A stretch of 64,000 nt of DNA from Alistipes sp. (GTDB taxonomy: Bacteria; Bacteroidota; Bacteroidia; Bacteroidales; Rikenellaceae). The notes below the pieces were generated by a model. It saw only the letters and a list, made by a program, of their open reading frames with translations, had not been told where the DNA came from and ran no database searches. How positions within the stretch are numbered: position 1 is the stretch's first letter; the number at the start of each line of letters is the position of its first letter. Positions 35,666 through 43,728 of this stretch are shown here, piece by piece. The position numbers and the translations under genes are program-made. The stretch spans positions 7,414 to 71,413 of the forward strand of contig NZ_JAHHQJ010000018.1 of assembly GCF_020026455.1 (NCBI RefSeq). Direction: 5' to 3'.

Positions 35666-36400
35666 ATGATCGAAGAGATACTCACCCCTTTCGTTGCGGA
35701 AAGGTTCATCCATGAAGAAAAATACAGACAGGGACATATCCGCATTATCAGGCCCTTGCCCGGAGTGGAAGTCCTCGGGCTCCACATTCCGGAAATGAAA
35801 GCCCTGGCCAAAAGGCTGGTCGGCGAAGGGCGCGGAGCCGCGACGATCGAGCTGCTGAGCTCCCATAAGGAAGCCATCCGCATCCACGAGGAGAAGATGA
35901 TCTGGGGTCTCATCATCAACCGCCTTCCCCTTTCGCTGGACGAGAGGCTGGAGCACTTCAGGGCCTTTGTCCCGCAGATCGACAACTGGGCCGTATGCGA
36001 CACGTTCTGCTCCGATGCGCAATGGCTCCGGAGGGCCAGGGCGGATGTCAGGGAGCAGACCTGGCGTTTTCTTGAGCCTTACTTTTGTTCGCACTCCGAG
36101 TTTGAAGTGAGGTTTGCCCTCGTCTTCTCCCTGGCCCACTTTCTGGACGAAGCACATATCGACCGCATATTCCATTTCGTGGAACGGCTGCACTACGAAA
36201 AAATCGTTTCGGCCTACGGCGATATGCACCCCTACTATGTGCAGATGGCCGTTGCATGGCTGATGGCCACGGCCCTCTGCAAGATGCCGGAGAAGACCCG
36301 CCGTTTTGCCAATTCGGGCAAATGTCCGCCGCCGATCATCCGATTGTACATACGCAAAGCGAAGGAATCCTTTCGCACGAAAAACATGTCTCCACTTTAA
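35666..36400 (+). CDS. DNA alkylation repair protein (AlkD-like HEAT protein)
   Basis: The start is ATG 35666, after a TATCTTTG promoter. The 244-residue all-helical protein has the HEAT-repeat look of AlkD glycosylases (EMKALAKRLVGEGR, EEKMIWGLIINRLPL, FVPQIDNWAVCDTFC, FEVRFALVFSLAHFL). The NWAVCD segment is a family hallmark, carrying the Trp and Asp that contact and excise positively charged alkylated purines. It is followed after 12 nt by a lipoprotein gene and is likely co-transcribed with it, an odd association for a repair enzyme. Confidence 0.85.
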   Translation: MIEEILTPFVAERFIHEEKYRQGHIRIIRPLPGVEVLGLHIPEMKALAKRLVGEGRGAATIELLSSHKEAIRIHEEKMIWGLIINRLPLSLDERLEHFRAFVPQIDNWAVCDTFCSDAQWLRRARADVREQTWRFLEPYFCSHSEFEVRFALVFSLAHFLDEAHIDRIFHFVERLHYEKIVSAYGDMHPYYVQMAVAWLMATALCKMPEKTRRFANSGKCPPPIIRLYIRKAKESFRTKNMSPL

Positions 36401-36412
36401 TTTTATTCGACA

Positions 36413-37300
36413 ATGATGAACAAATCGAAAATTTTAGGACTTGTCCTCCCGCTCCTTGTCGCCGGAACGACCGGTTGTCAGGTCTCTTCCGACGAACATA
36501 CGGCTCCCTCCGCCGCCACATTCGCCCTTTCGGGCCGGATCTTGCCCCTCACCAAAGCGCCGCAACTGGATGCGGACGGAGGCGGCCGATTTGTCGACGG
36601 CGACCGGAATACGGTGTTTTTCTACTCGGCGGCTGAAAACATTGCCGACGGCTTTTCCTATACATACGGCGAAAAATACTTTTGGAGCCAGCTGCCGCTG
36701 ACTTCCCATTCGGCCGACCTTTCCGTCTCAGCCTGCTATCCGGCCGTCGAGACCGGCAATCCGAAAAATTTCGAATGGAACATTTCGGACAACAAGCAGG
36801 AACCGGACTTCCTGCTGTCGGCACCGGTCGCCGTGAAGCGGGATACGCCCCGGCCCGTCGCCCTGACCTTTACCCATGCGCTCCATAAGTTGAAGGTAAA
36901 TATCCAGGCCGACGGAACAACGATGACGGAGGGCCAACTCGCCGACATCCTCGTTCAATGCCGGAATGTCCAGTCTGTCGCCCGCCTCGACTTGCTGCAG
37001 GGCAAGGTTCTCTCCGCTTCTGGCCCGCTCTGTAGCGTTGCGTCCAAAGGTCCCCGTGCGGAATTCATCGTGCCCGCCCAGGAGGTCGGCTCCATGAGTC
37101 TGCAGATCCGGCTGGGGGCAAGAGAACAGGTCTACGACCTGGCGCAATGCAAGATCGACGGCACCCCGCTCACACGCCTTGAAAGCGGGAAATCCCTTGT
37201 TCTGAACATCACGGTGAGCGAAAAGGAATTTACGATCACCGGACAGGAGATCTCGGGCTGGGGCAATCAGGGCGAAGTCAACGACTCCATCATCATTTAA
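36413..37300 (+). CDS. Fimbrillin-family (Mfa2/FimB-like) lipoprotein
   Basis: The 295-residue protein has a lipobox (LLVAGTTGC) and a fimbrillin-like beta fold (LTKAPQLDADGGGRFVDGDRN; LSVSACYP; ALTFTHALHKLKVNI; ISGWGNQGEV). Bacteroidales proteins of this kind are fimbrial anchors or minor subunits on the cell surface. It lies 12 nt after the AlkD-like gene and 9 nt before a related lipoprotein that carries a peptidase domain. The two share the early FTPGD/VDGD-type pattern, so they may form one surface complex (inference). Confidence 0.75.
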   Translation: MMNKSKILGLVLPLLVAGTTGCQVSSDEHTAPSAATFALSGRILPLTKAPQLDADGGGRFVDGDRNTVFFYSAAENIADGFSYTYGEKYFWSQLPLTSHSADLSVSACYPAVETGNPKNFEWNISDNKQEPDFLLSAPVAVKRDTPRPVALTFTHALHKLKVNIQADGTTMTEGQLADILVQCRNVQSVARLDLLQGKVLSASGPLCSVASKGPRAEFIVPAQEVGSMSLQIRLGAREQVYDLAQCKIDGTPLTRLESGKSLVLNITVSEKEFTITGQEISGWGNQGEVNDSIII

Positions 37301-37309
37301 CACCGCCAG

Positions 37310-39004
37310 ATGAATATCCGGAAAAATTATACGATCCTGCTGGCCGCATCGCTCTTCGCGGCGGCTTGTTCCACCGATCTGGATGACAGCCCTGCATTCA
37401 GCCCCTCCGACCGTATCGAGATCGTTGCCTCGATCGCATCGACTCGTGTCCAGATGGATCAGCAGGGGAGAGGCGATTTCACGCCGGGCGACCGGATCCT
37501 GCTGTTTGCCACGGCCGACACTCCGACCGGGAGGGTCGCGCGCACACTGACGCTCGCCGACAACCGGTGGACGCCTTCACTCCAGTGGAGCGAACTGCAT
37601 GTCTCCAGCACGGTCCTGTCGTCTTTCTACCCGGCGCATGTCGTCGACGATGCTTCCGCGGAATTTGTCCACACGGTAGCTGCCGACCAAAAGGCAGCCG
37701 AGGATTTCCAGAACTCGGATTTGCTATACGCCACGCGGAAGGTGACGGAGAACGAGCCTTCGGCACATCTTGCTTTCTCGCATCTGATGAGCCGGGTGGT
37801 TGTCCATTTGAGCAGCGACGGCTCCTTCAGCCAGGAGGAGCTCTCCCGGGCCCGGATTTCTGCGAAAGCCATCCGTCAAACCTGGGTGGACTGCATGACG
37901 GGAACAACCACCCTCCCTGCCGGCAGTGCCGCGGAACCCGTCGTGCTGCACCATGCGCAGGGGGCGGTCTATATGGCTGTGGTCTGCCCTCAGCCCGTGG
38001 CCGACGACTGGAGGACGGACCATTGGCTGCGTATCGAAATCGGCGGTAAATCGTTTCTCTACCAGGCACCCGAGACGTTGGGCGACCGGTCGGCCTTCAC
38101 GGAGCTCCAGCCGGGGAAACAGGTTACGCTCAACATCACGCTGAAACGGAAGGAAGAGGATACCGATTGGCGCAACAAGACGGTCTGGACATACGGAATC
38201 AACCACCCGTCGGTGGACCAATGGGGCTACACCATGACCAATCCGTATGAGGAACGAGGGCTGAAGTGGGACACCTCCTACGGCTGGTATGACTGCAACA
38301 AGCGCTACCCCAACGGCGGAGCCGGAAACAACGACTCCAATTTGTGCTGGGCGGCGTCCTGCTCCAACATGCTGTATTGGTGGCTGGATCAGAACAAGCA
38401 TTATATTGACCGATACGGCAAATATGCCGGTCCCACGGAGTATGTAAATTCGCTGGATTGCGAGATTTTCGAGTTGTACAAGAAGAATTTCCCGAATACG
38501 GGCAATGATGTCTCTGCGGCCCTGAGCTGGTTCCTCACCGGGAAATATGGCATGACGGAAAAAGAGGGGGCCGGTTTTTTCAGAGAGGTCTTCGGCCCGA
38601 TCCATGTGGCGCGGATTACCCGCTTCTCGGAGAGGTCGTTCCCCGACGAGTTGAAAAAAGCCTTCTCCGAGAAGTCGGTTCTGGAGTGTACCATCAAGTA
38701 TCCGAATCAGCAACTCGTCCACGCCATTTCGCTTTGGGGTGCCGATTTCGACGCCTCCGGGGATGTCAGCGCAATCTATATTACCGAGAACAACGACCGG
38801 GATCTGGCCGAACAGAACGAATATGAGGATTATAAGGGCCGGAAGATCACCCAGGCCGGAATGATTCGGAAGAGGGTCCAGAAGAAGGCCGACGGATCCT
38901 ATTACATGGAAAGCAGCATTCCCGGGAATTTCACCTTCAGGATCGAAGAGTTGAATATCCTGGGACTGATGGAGGACAAGTGGGAGGCCTACTTCGCCCG
39001 ATAG
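37310..39004 (+). CDS. Lipoprotein: fimbrillin-like domain fused to IdeS/Mac-1-like cysteine peptidase
   Basis: The 564-residue protein has a lipoprotein signal (lipid Cys20), a fimbrillin-like part (about 30-285) and a C-terminal domain (about 290-564) that I recognise as IdeS/Mac-1 (peptidase family C66). GWYDCNKRYPNG corresponds to the IdeS segment holding Lys84 (here Lys331); NLCWAASCSNMLYWWLDQNK holds the counterpart of catalytic Cys94 (Cys346); and LVHAISLWGADFDASGDV holds that of His262 (His471). The IdeS Asp284 position is Glu493 here and Asp286 is Asn495, so the triad is slightly altered. IdeS cleaves IgG; the substrate here is unknown but could be host immunoglobulin. It is the last gene of its unit. 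Confidence 0.85.
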   Translation: MNIRKNYTILLAASLFAAACSTDLDDSPAFSPSDRIEIVASIASTRVQMDQQGRGDFTPGDRILLFATADTPTGRVARTLTLADNRWTPSLQWSELHVSSTVLSSFYPAHVVDDASAEFVHTVAADQKAAEDFQNSDLLYATRKVTENEPSAHLAFSHLMSRVVVHLSSDGSFSQEELSRARISAKAIRQTWVDCMTGTTTLPAGSAAEPVVLHHAQGAVYMAVVCPQPVADDWRTDHWLRIEIGGKSFLYQAPETLGDRSAFTELQPGKQVTLNITLKRKEEDTDWRNKTVWTYGINHPSVDQWGYTMTNPYEERGLKWDTSYGWYDCNKRYPNGGAGNNDSNLCWAASCSNMLYWWLDQNKHYIDRYGKYAGPTEYVNSLDCEIFELYKKNFPNTGNDVSAALSWFLTGKYGMTEKEGAGFFREVFGPIHVARITRFSERSFPDELKKAFSEKSVLECTIKYPNQQLVHAISLWGADFDASGDVSAIYITENNDRDLAEQNEYEDYKGRKITQAGMIRKRVQKKADGSYYMESSIPGNFTFRIEELNILGLMEDKWEAYFAR

Positions 39005-39022
39005 CAGACCGCAAGCTCAGGC

Positions 39023-39068
39023 AGTGCCAGCCAGCGATGACCGCATCATCCGGCTGGCACTCCTTGTT
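39023..39068 (+). terminator. Possible terminator after the peptidase gene
   Basis: A 10-bp stem AGTGCCAGCC (39023-39032) / GGCTGGCACT (39052-39061) has a 19-nt loop and is followed by CCTTGTTT; only weakly terminator-like. Confidence 0.5.
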
Positions 39069-39157
39069 TATGCAGGGCTGTGCTATTCCGCCAGAGAATT
39101 TGGGGCGCAATTCCTGAAGTCCCGAATGCAGACCTCCGAATTGTCTGAAATTTTTGG

Positions 39158-39165
39158 TACCTTTG
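39158..39165 (+). promoter_or_regulatory. -7 box for the polyferredoxin/AKR unit
   Basis: TACCTTTG matches TAnnTTTG, about 87 nt before the start codon, implying a leader of some 80 nt. Confidence 0.45.
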
Positions 39166-39251
39166 TATTCGCAACGCCCTGAAGACCGGTCCTTCGCTCC
39201 GGCCGCCGCCGTTGCGGCCGGTATGAATATACTTGATGCAGACTTAAATCT

Positions 39252-40796
39252 ATGTTACGAAAAATCCGAATTGCGGCTGCGGCCTTTTTCTTCGTGCTGA
39301 CGACGCTGCTGTTTCTCGATTTTACCGGAACGCTCCACGCGTGGTTCGGCTGGATGGCGAAAATCCAGTTCCTGCCCGCCCTGCTGGCCCTCAATGTCGG
39401 CGTCGTGGTGTTTCTGGTGCTCCTGACGCTTCTTTTCGGACGCGTTTATTGTTCGGTCATCTGCCCGCTGGGGGTGATGCAGGACCTGATTTCGTGGGCC
39501 TCGGGGAAGCGCCGGAAACACCGGAACCGCTTTGCCTACTCCCCCGCCCTCACTTGGCTGCGTTGGGGGATGCTCGTCGTGTTCGCCGCTGCGATGCTGG
39601 CGGGTGTCGGTTCGCTGCTGGCGCCTTACAGCGCCTACGGCCGCATCGCTTCGAACCTGCTGGCCCCGCTCTATGCGTGGGGCAACAACCTGCTGGCCTT
39701 TGTCGCCGAGCGCGTGGACAGCTATGCCTTCTACTCGGTCGACGTCTGGATGAAGAGCCTCTCCACGCTGCTCGTCGCCGTTGCGACGTTCGGCGTGCTG
39801 CTCCTCCTCGCGTGGCGCAGCGGGCGCACGTACTGCAATACGATCTGTCCGGTGGGCACGGTGCTGGGATTCCTCGCCCGCTATTCGCTCTTCAAACCGC
39901 GCTTCGACACCTCGAAGTGCAACGGCTGCAAACTTTGCGCCCGGAATTGCAAGGCGTCGTGTATCGACCCTGTGGCGCATCGGATCGATTACAGCCGCTG
40001 CGTGGCCTGTATGGACTGCCTTGCCAACTGCCGCCAGGGAGCCATCACCTACACCCTGCGGCGACGGAACCCCGATCGGATCCCCGTGCCGCAGAGCCCG
40101 GCCTCCGATGCTGCAAAAACAGCTCCCGATGCTGTAAAAACGCCCTCCAATGCCGCAAAGACGGCTCCCGATGCTTCGCGCCGCCGCTTCCTCAGTCTGG
40201 TGGGCCTTGCTGCCTGCACCGCATTCCGAGCCCAGGCGAAGAAGGCCGACGGCGGACTGGCAGTGATCGTCGACAAGAAGATCCCCGACCGCACCACGCC
40301 CGTTGTTCCGCCCGGGGCGCAGGGCCTGCGGCACTTCAATGCCCATTGTACGGGATGCCAGTTGTGTGTTTCGGTGTGTCCCAATCAGGTACTGCGTCCG
40401 TCGGGCAAGTTGATGACCCTCCTGCAGCCCGAAATGTCGTTCGAGCGCGGATACTGCCGTCCGGAGTGTACGAAGTGTGCCGAGGTGTGCCCCACGGGGG
40501 CCATCCGCCTGGTGGACCTGGCCGGGAAATCGTCGATCCAGATCGGCCATGCCGTGTGGATTGCGGCAAATTGCGTGGTCAACACCGACGGTGTCAGCTG
40601 CAACAACTGTGCGCGCCATTGTCCCGTCGGAGCGATCAGCATGGTGCGCCGGGACCCCGACGATCCCAAGTCGCCGCGCATTCCCGCCGTGAACGAAGAA
40701 CGCTGCATCGGCTGCGGGGCCTGCGAACACCTCTGCCCGGCGCGTCCGTTCAGCGCCATTTATGTCGAAGGCCATTCGCGCCACAGAATCGTCTAA
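39252..40796 (+). CDS. NapH-like membrane ferredoxin fused to NapG-like polyferredoxin
   Basis: The 514-residue protein joins two parts. Residues 1-270 have four membrane segments, the NapH-type CPLGVMQD and CNTICPVG motifs and two 4Fe-4S sites (CNGCKLCARNC, CVACMDCLANC). A linker of 7-residue repeats (DAAKTAP, DAVKTPS, NAAKTAP) leads to RRRFLSLVGLAACTAFRA at 310-327, which looks like an internal twin-arginine signal. The remainder is a NapG-like polyferredoxin (CTGCQLCVSVC, CTKCAEVC, CNNCARHC, CIGCGACEHLC). The protein probably passes quinol electrons across the membrane to the aldo/keto reductase encoded next. Confidence 0.8.
   Translation: MLRKIRIAAAAFFFVLTTLLFLDFTGTLHAWFGWMAKIQFLPALLALNVGVVVFLVLLTLLFGRVYCSVICPLGVMQDLISWASGKRRKHRNRFAYSPALTWLRWGMLVVFAAAMLAGVGSLLAPYSAYGRIASNLLAPLYAWGNNLLAFVAERVDSYAFYSVDVWMKSLSTLLVAVATFGVLLLLAWRSGRTYCNTICPVGTVLGFLARYSLFKPRFDTSKCNGCKLCARNCKASCIDPVAHRIDYSRCVACMDCLANCRQGAITYTLRRRNPDRIPVPQSPASDAAKTAPDAVKTPSNAAKTAPDASRRRFLSLVGLAACTAFRAQAKKADGGLAVIVDKKIPDRTTPVVPPGAQGLRHFNAHCTGCQLCVSVCPNQVLRPSGKLMTLLQPEMSFERGYCRPECTKCAEVCPTGAIRLVDLAGKSSIQIGHAVWIAANCVVNTDGVSCNNCARHCPVGAISMVRRDPDDPKSPRIPAVNEERCIGCGACEHLCPARPFSAIYVEGHSRHRIV
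40106..40175 (+). repeat. 21-nt tandem repeat in the polyferredoxin linker
   Basis: Three imperfect 21-nt copies begin at 40106, 40127 and 40148 (each CGATGCTGCAAAAACAGCTC-like), with a partial fourth at 40169, encoding the 7-residue linker repeat. Copy number could vary between strains. Confidence 0.7.
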
Positions 40797-40808
40797 ACGC
40801 AAGAAAAC

Positions 40809-42215
40809 ATGGAGAAGAAAAAGATCGACCGCCGGAACTTCCTCAAAACATTCGGTGTCGGCGTGGCCGCCGCAACGGCCGGACTTTACGGCTGCAAGAC
40901 GAAAGCTCCGGCGCAGAGCACTGCTGCCGTGGGTGAGGTCCCGACCGACGGGATGAGCTTCCGGACCTGCCCCTCGACCGGTGACCGCGTGTCGCTGCTG
41001 GGCTACGGCTGCATGCGCTGGCCCCTGCTGGAGACGCCCGCTGCCGACGGCAACCCGATCGACCAGGAGGCCGTCAACGAACTGGTCGATTATGCCATCG
41101 CCCACGGGGTCAACTATTTCGACACGGCCCCCGTCTACGGGCAGGGCTTTTCCGAAAAATCGACGGGTATCGCCCTCAAGCGTCATCCGCGCAAGCAGGT
41201 GTTCATCGCCACGAAGATGTCCAACCAGCGTCTGGCCGGGCAGGGTCTCTCTCCCGCCCGGATATTCCGGGCCTCGGAGGAGATCTACCGGCGGTCGCTT
41301 CGCGACTTGCAGACGGATTATCTGGACTACTACCTGCTTCACGCCGTGGGCGGCGACAAGGGCCTTGAGACGTTCAACGAACGTTTTGTCGACTGCGGCG
41401 TGCTCGACTTTCTGCTGCGCGAGCGCGAGGCGGGACGTATCCGCAACCTCGGCTGGTCGTTCCATGGCGACCGGAAGGTTTTCGACCACCTGCTGGCCAT
41501 GCACGACCGCGGAGAGGCGCGGTGGGATTTCGTCCAGATCCAGCTGAACTACATCGACTGGAAGCACGCTTCGGGCCACAACGTCAATGCCGAATACCTC
41601 TACGGCGAGTTGGAGAAGCGCGGCATCCCGGCCGTGATCATGGAACCGCTGCTCGGCGGGCGCCTTTCGCGGCTGAACGACCATCTGGTCGAACGGCTCA
41701 AGGAGCGCCGTCCGACGCAGAACACCGCTTCGTGGGCCTTCCGCTATGCGGGTTCCTTGCCCGGGGTGCTGACTGTGTTGAGCGGCATGACCTACATGGA
41801 GCACCTTCAGGACAACATCCGCACCTGTTCACCGCTCGAACCCTGTACCGACGAGGAACTGGCGCTGCTCGAAGATACCGCACAGCTGCTGCTCAAATAC
41901 CCCACCGTGCCCTGCACCGAGTGCCAGTACTGCATGCCCTGCCCCTATGGACTGGACATCCCGGCGATCTTCGCACACTACAACCGCTGTGTGAACGAGG
42001 GCAACGTGCCCAAGGAGCGGCAGGATCCCGGCTACCGGGAGGCCCGCCGGGCCTTCCTCATCGGCTATGACCGTTCGGTCCCCAAGCTCCGGCAGGCGAG
42101 CCATTGCATCGGATGCAATCGCTGCGTGTCGCACTGCCCGCAGTCGATCAAGATACCGCAGCAGCTGCGGCGCATCGATCGTTTTGTCGAGCGGCTCAAG
42201 CAGGGAAAGATCTGA
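40809..42215 (+). CDS. Tat-exported aldo/keto reductase with C-terminal 4Fe-4S sites
   Basis: The 468-residue protein begins with a twin-arginine signal (DRRNFLKTFGVGVAAATAGL) and continues into an AKR barrel (SLLGYGCMRWPLL; NYFDTAPVYGQGFSE with the catalytic Tyr; DYYLLHAVGG). The last 100 residues add ferredoxin-like clusters (CTECQYCMPCPYG, CIGCNRCVSHCP). Members are flavin- or ferredoxin-linked oxidoreductases of uncertain substrate. It starts 12 nt after the polyferredoxin gene, which is probably its electron donor or acceptor. It lies in the periplasm if the signal is used. Confidence 0.88.
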   Translation: MEKKKIDRRNFLKTFGVGVAAATAGLYGCKTKAPAQSTAAVGEVPTDGMSFRTCPSTGDRVSLLGYGCMRWPLLETPAADGNPIDQEAVNELVDYAIAHGVNYFDTAPVYGQGFSEKSTGIALKRHPRKQVFIATKMSNQRLAGQGLSPARIFRASEEIYRRSLRDLQTDYLDYYLLHAVGGDKGLETFNERFVDCGVLDFLLREREAGRIRNLGWSFHGDRKVFDHLLAMHDRGEARWDFVQIQLNYIDWKHASGHNVNAEYLYGELEKRGIPAVIMEPLLGGRLSRLNDHLVERLKERRPTQNTASWAFRYAGSLPGVLTVLSGMTYMEHLQDNIRTCSPLEPCTDEELALLEDTAQLLLKYPTVPCTECQYCMPCPYGLDIPAIFAHYNRCVNEGNVPKERQDPGYREARRAFLIGYDRSVPKLRQASHCIGCNRCVSHCPQSIKIPQQLRRIDRFVERLKQGKI

Positions 42216-42310
42216 TTCCGGCAAGCGAAGCCTCCTGCCGACGGTATTCCGCGCTGCGATCGTCGGATCCAGCCGCAGATGCGGGGCTGCATCCGGACTC
42301 CCGGGAAAGA

Positions 42311-42345
42311 AAAAAGGGTTGACCGAATGGTCAACCCTTTTTTTC
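42311..42345. terminator. Bidirectional terminator between the AKR gene and the second efflux operon
   Basis: A 14-bp stem, AAAAAGGGTTGACC / GGTCAACCCTTTTT (42311-42324, 42329-42342) with loop GAAT, overlaps the last codons of the leftward outer-membrane gene. Confidence 0.88.
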
Positions 42346-43728
42346 GACATCCGACGGCTGCCACCCGCCCCCGAGGGCCTTGTACAAGCCCACGAGTGCC
42401 AGATGCTCGTTGCGCACCGCCTTGCTCACCTCGACCTGTGCGTCGAAGAATTTCCGCTGTGCGTCGAGCACGTCGATGTAGCGGATCACGCCGTTGATAT
42501 ACTGCAACTGGGCCAGCACGACATATTGCCGGGCCGCCTCCTTGAGGTTGAATTTCAGCTCGGCTGTCCTGCGCATGTTGCGGTAGGTCGTCACGGCATC
42601 GTTCACTTCGCGGAACACCTCCAGCACCTTCTGTTCGTAGGCCAGCCGTGCCTGGTCGTACTCCGCCAGCGTCGCGCGGTATTTCGCCCGCTTCGCTCCG
42701 AAGGCGAACAGCGGGGCGGTGATGTTGCCGGCAGCGTAGGAGAAGGGCGAATTGATCAGTCCCTTGAGCGCGTCGTTTTCGAGTCCTCCCGTCAGCGTGA
42801 TCTTCAGCCGCGGGAACCGGTCGGCATAGGCCATGCCTGCCGAAGCCATCGCCGCCTTGAGGTTCTGCTCGGCCTGCCGCACGTCGGGACGGCGCTGCAG
42901 CAGCGTCGAGGGAAGACCCACGGGCAGCGACTCGGGCATCCGGACATTCAAGTCCATCTTCGAGCGCTCCACATGCGAGGGATAGTCGCCCGCGAGGACC
43001 GAAATCTGGTTCTCCTTCTGGGCGACACGCAGCTCGAGGTCAGGAATCAGCGCCGAGGCGCTCGCCAGCTCGACCTTGGCCTGCTGGTAGGCCGTTTCGG
43101 AGGTCAGACCCCCTTCGAAACGCAGCTTTGCCTGACGCACGTTCTCCTCGCGGGTCTTCAGCGTGCGGCGCACGACCTCCAGTTCGTGGTCCAGGGCCAC
43201 CAGTTCGAAATAGGCCGTGGCGACCTCGGCCACGAGAGTCATCTGCATGGCGCGTGCCGCCTCGACCGAGGCGAGGTATTCGGCCGCACCCTTGCGCTTG
43301 GCCCAGCGCAGACTGCCCCACAGGTCGACTTCCCAGCTCAAGGTAGCCTTGGCGTTGAATTCGGCGTCGTCCTTGTGCGCTTCTTGGTAGTAGTCGTTGG
43401 TCTCGTGGTCGGCGAGAGCCTGTCCGTTGATTGACGGCAGCCGCGCCGCCTTGCTTATCCGGTAGAGCTCCTCCATCTGGCGGATGCGCGCCTCGGCCGA
43501 GAGCATGTTGCGGTTCCGGTCAAGCGTGCGGCCGATCAGCCGGCAGAGCGTCGTGTCGGAGTAGACCTCCCACCACTTCCGGTCGCTCAGTGTCAGCGTG
43601 TCGTTCTGCCCGGCAACGATCTCCGCGGGCATGTTCAGCTCCGGAGCCTTGCACTTCTTCTGCACGGAGCAGCTTCCGGCCGCGAGCAGCAGCAGCAGTC
43701 CGAAGAGATATGTTGTGCTTCGTTTCAT
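42331..43728 (-). CDS. TolC/NodT-type outer membrane efflux lipoprotein (second pump)
   Basis: I start at ATG 43728 (MKRSTTYLFG), which overlaps the stop of the pump gene as ATGA; the frame's upstream extension is a shadow of that gene. The 465-residue lipoprotein (lipobox LLLAAGSC) has two outer membrane efflux domains (AEARIRQMEELYRISKAARL; VGLPSTLLQRRPDVRQAEQN) as in NodT proteins. It provides the outer-membrane channel for the second tripartite exporter. Confidence 0.92.
   Translation of the reverse strand: MKRSTTYLFGLLLLLAAGSCSVQKKCKAPELNMPAEIVAGQNDTLTLSDRKWWEVYSDTTLCRLIGRTLDRNRNMLSAEARIRQMEELYRISKAARLPSINGQALADHETNDYYQEAHKDDAEFNAKATLSWEVDLWGSLRWAKRKGAAEYLASVEAARAMQMTLVAEVATAYFELVALDHELEVVRRTLKTREENVRQAKLRFEGGLTSETAYQQAKVELASASALIPDLELRVAQKENQISVLAGDYPSHVERSKMDLNVRMPESLPVGLPSTLLQRRPDVRQAEQNLKAAMASAGMAYADRFPRLKITLTGGLENDALKGLINSPFSYAAGNITAPLFAFGAKRAKYRATLAEYDQARLAYEQKVLEVFREVNDAVTTYRNMRRTAELKFNLKEAARQYVVLAQLQYINGVIRYIDVLDAQRKFFDAQVEVSKAVRNEHLALVGLYKALGGGWQPSDVEKKG

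Noticed and set aside
39255..41804. 849-codon minus-strand frame opposite the polyferredoxin and aldo/keto reductase genes
   Set aside because: Its composition is that of an antisense shadow; the plus-strand genes have clear cysteine motifs and start signals.
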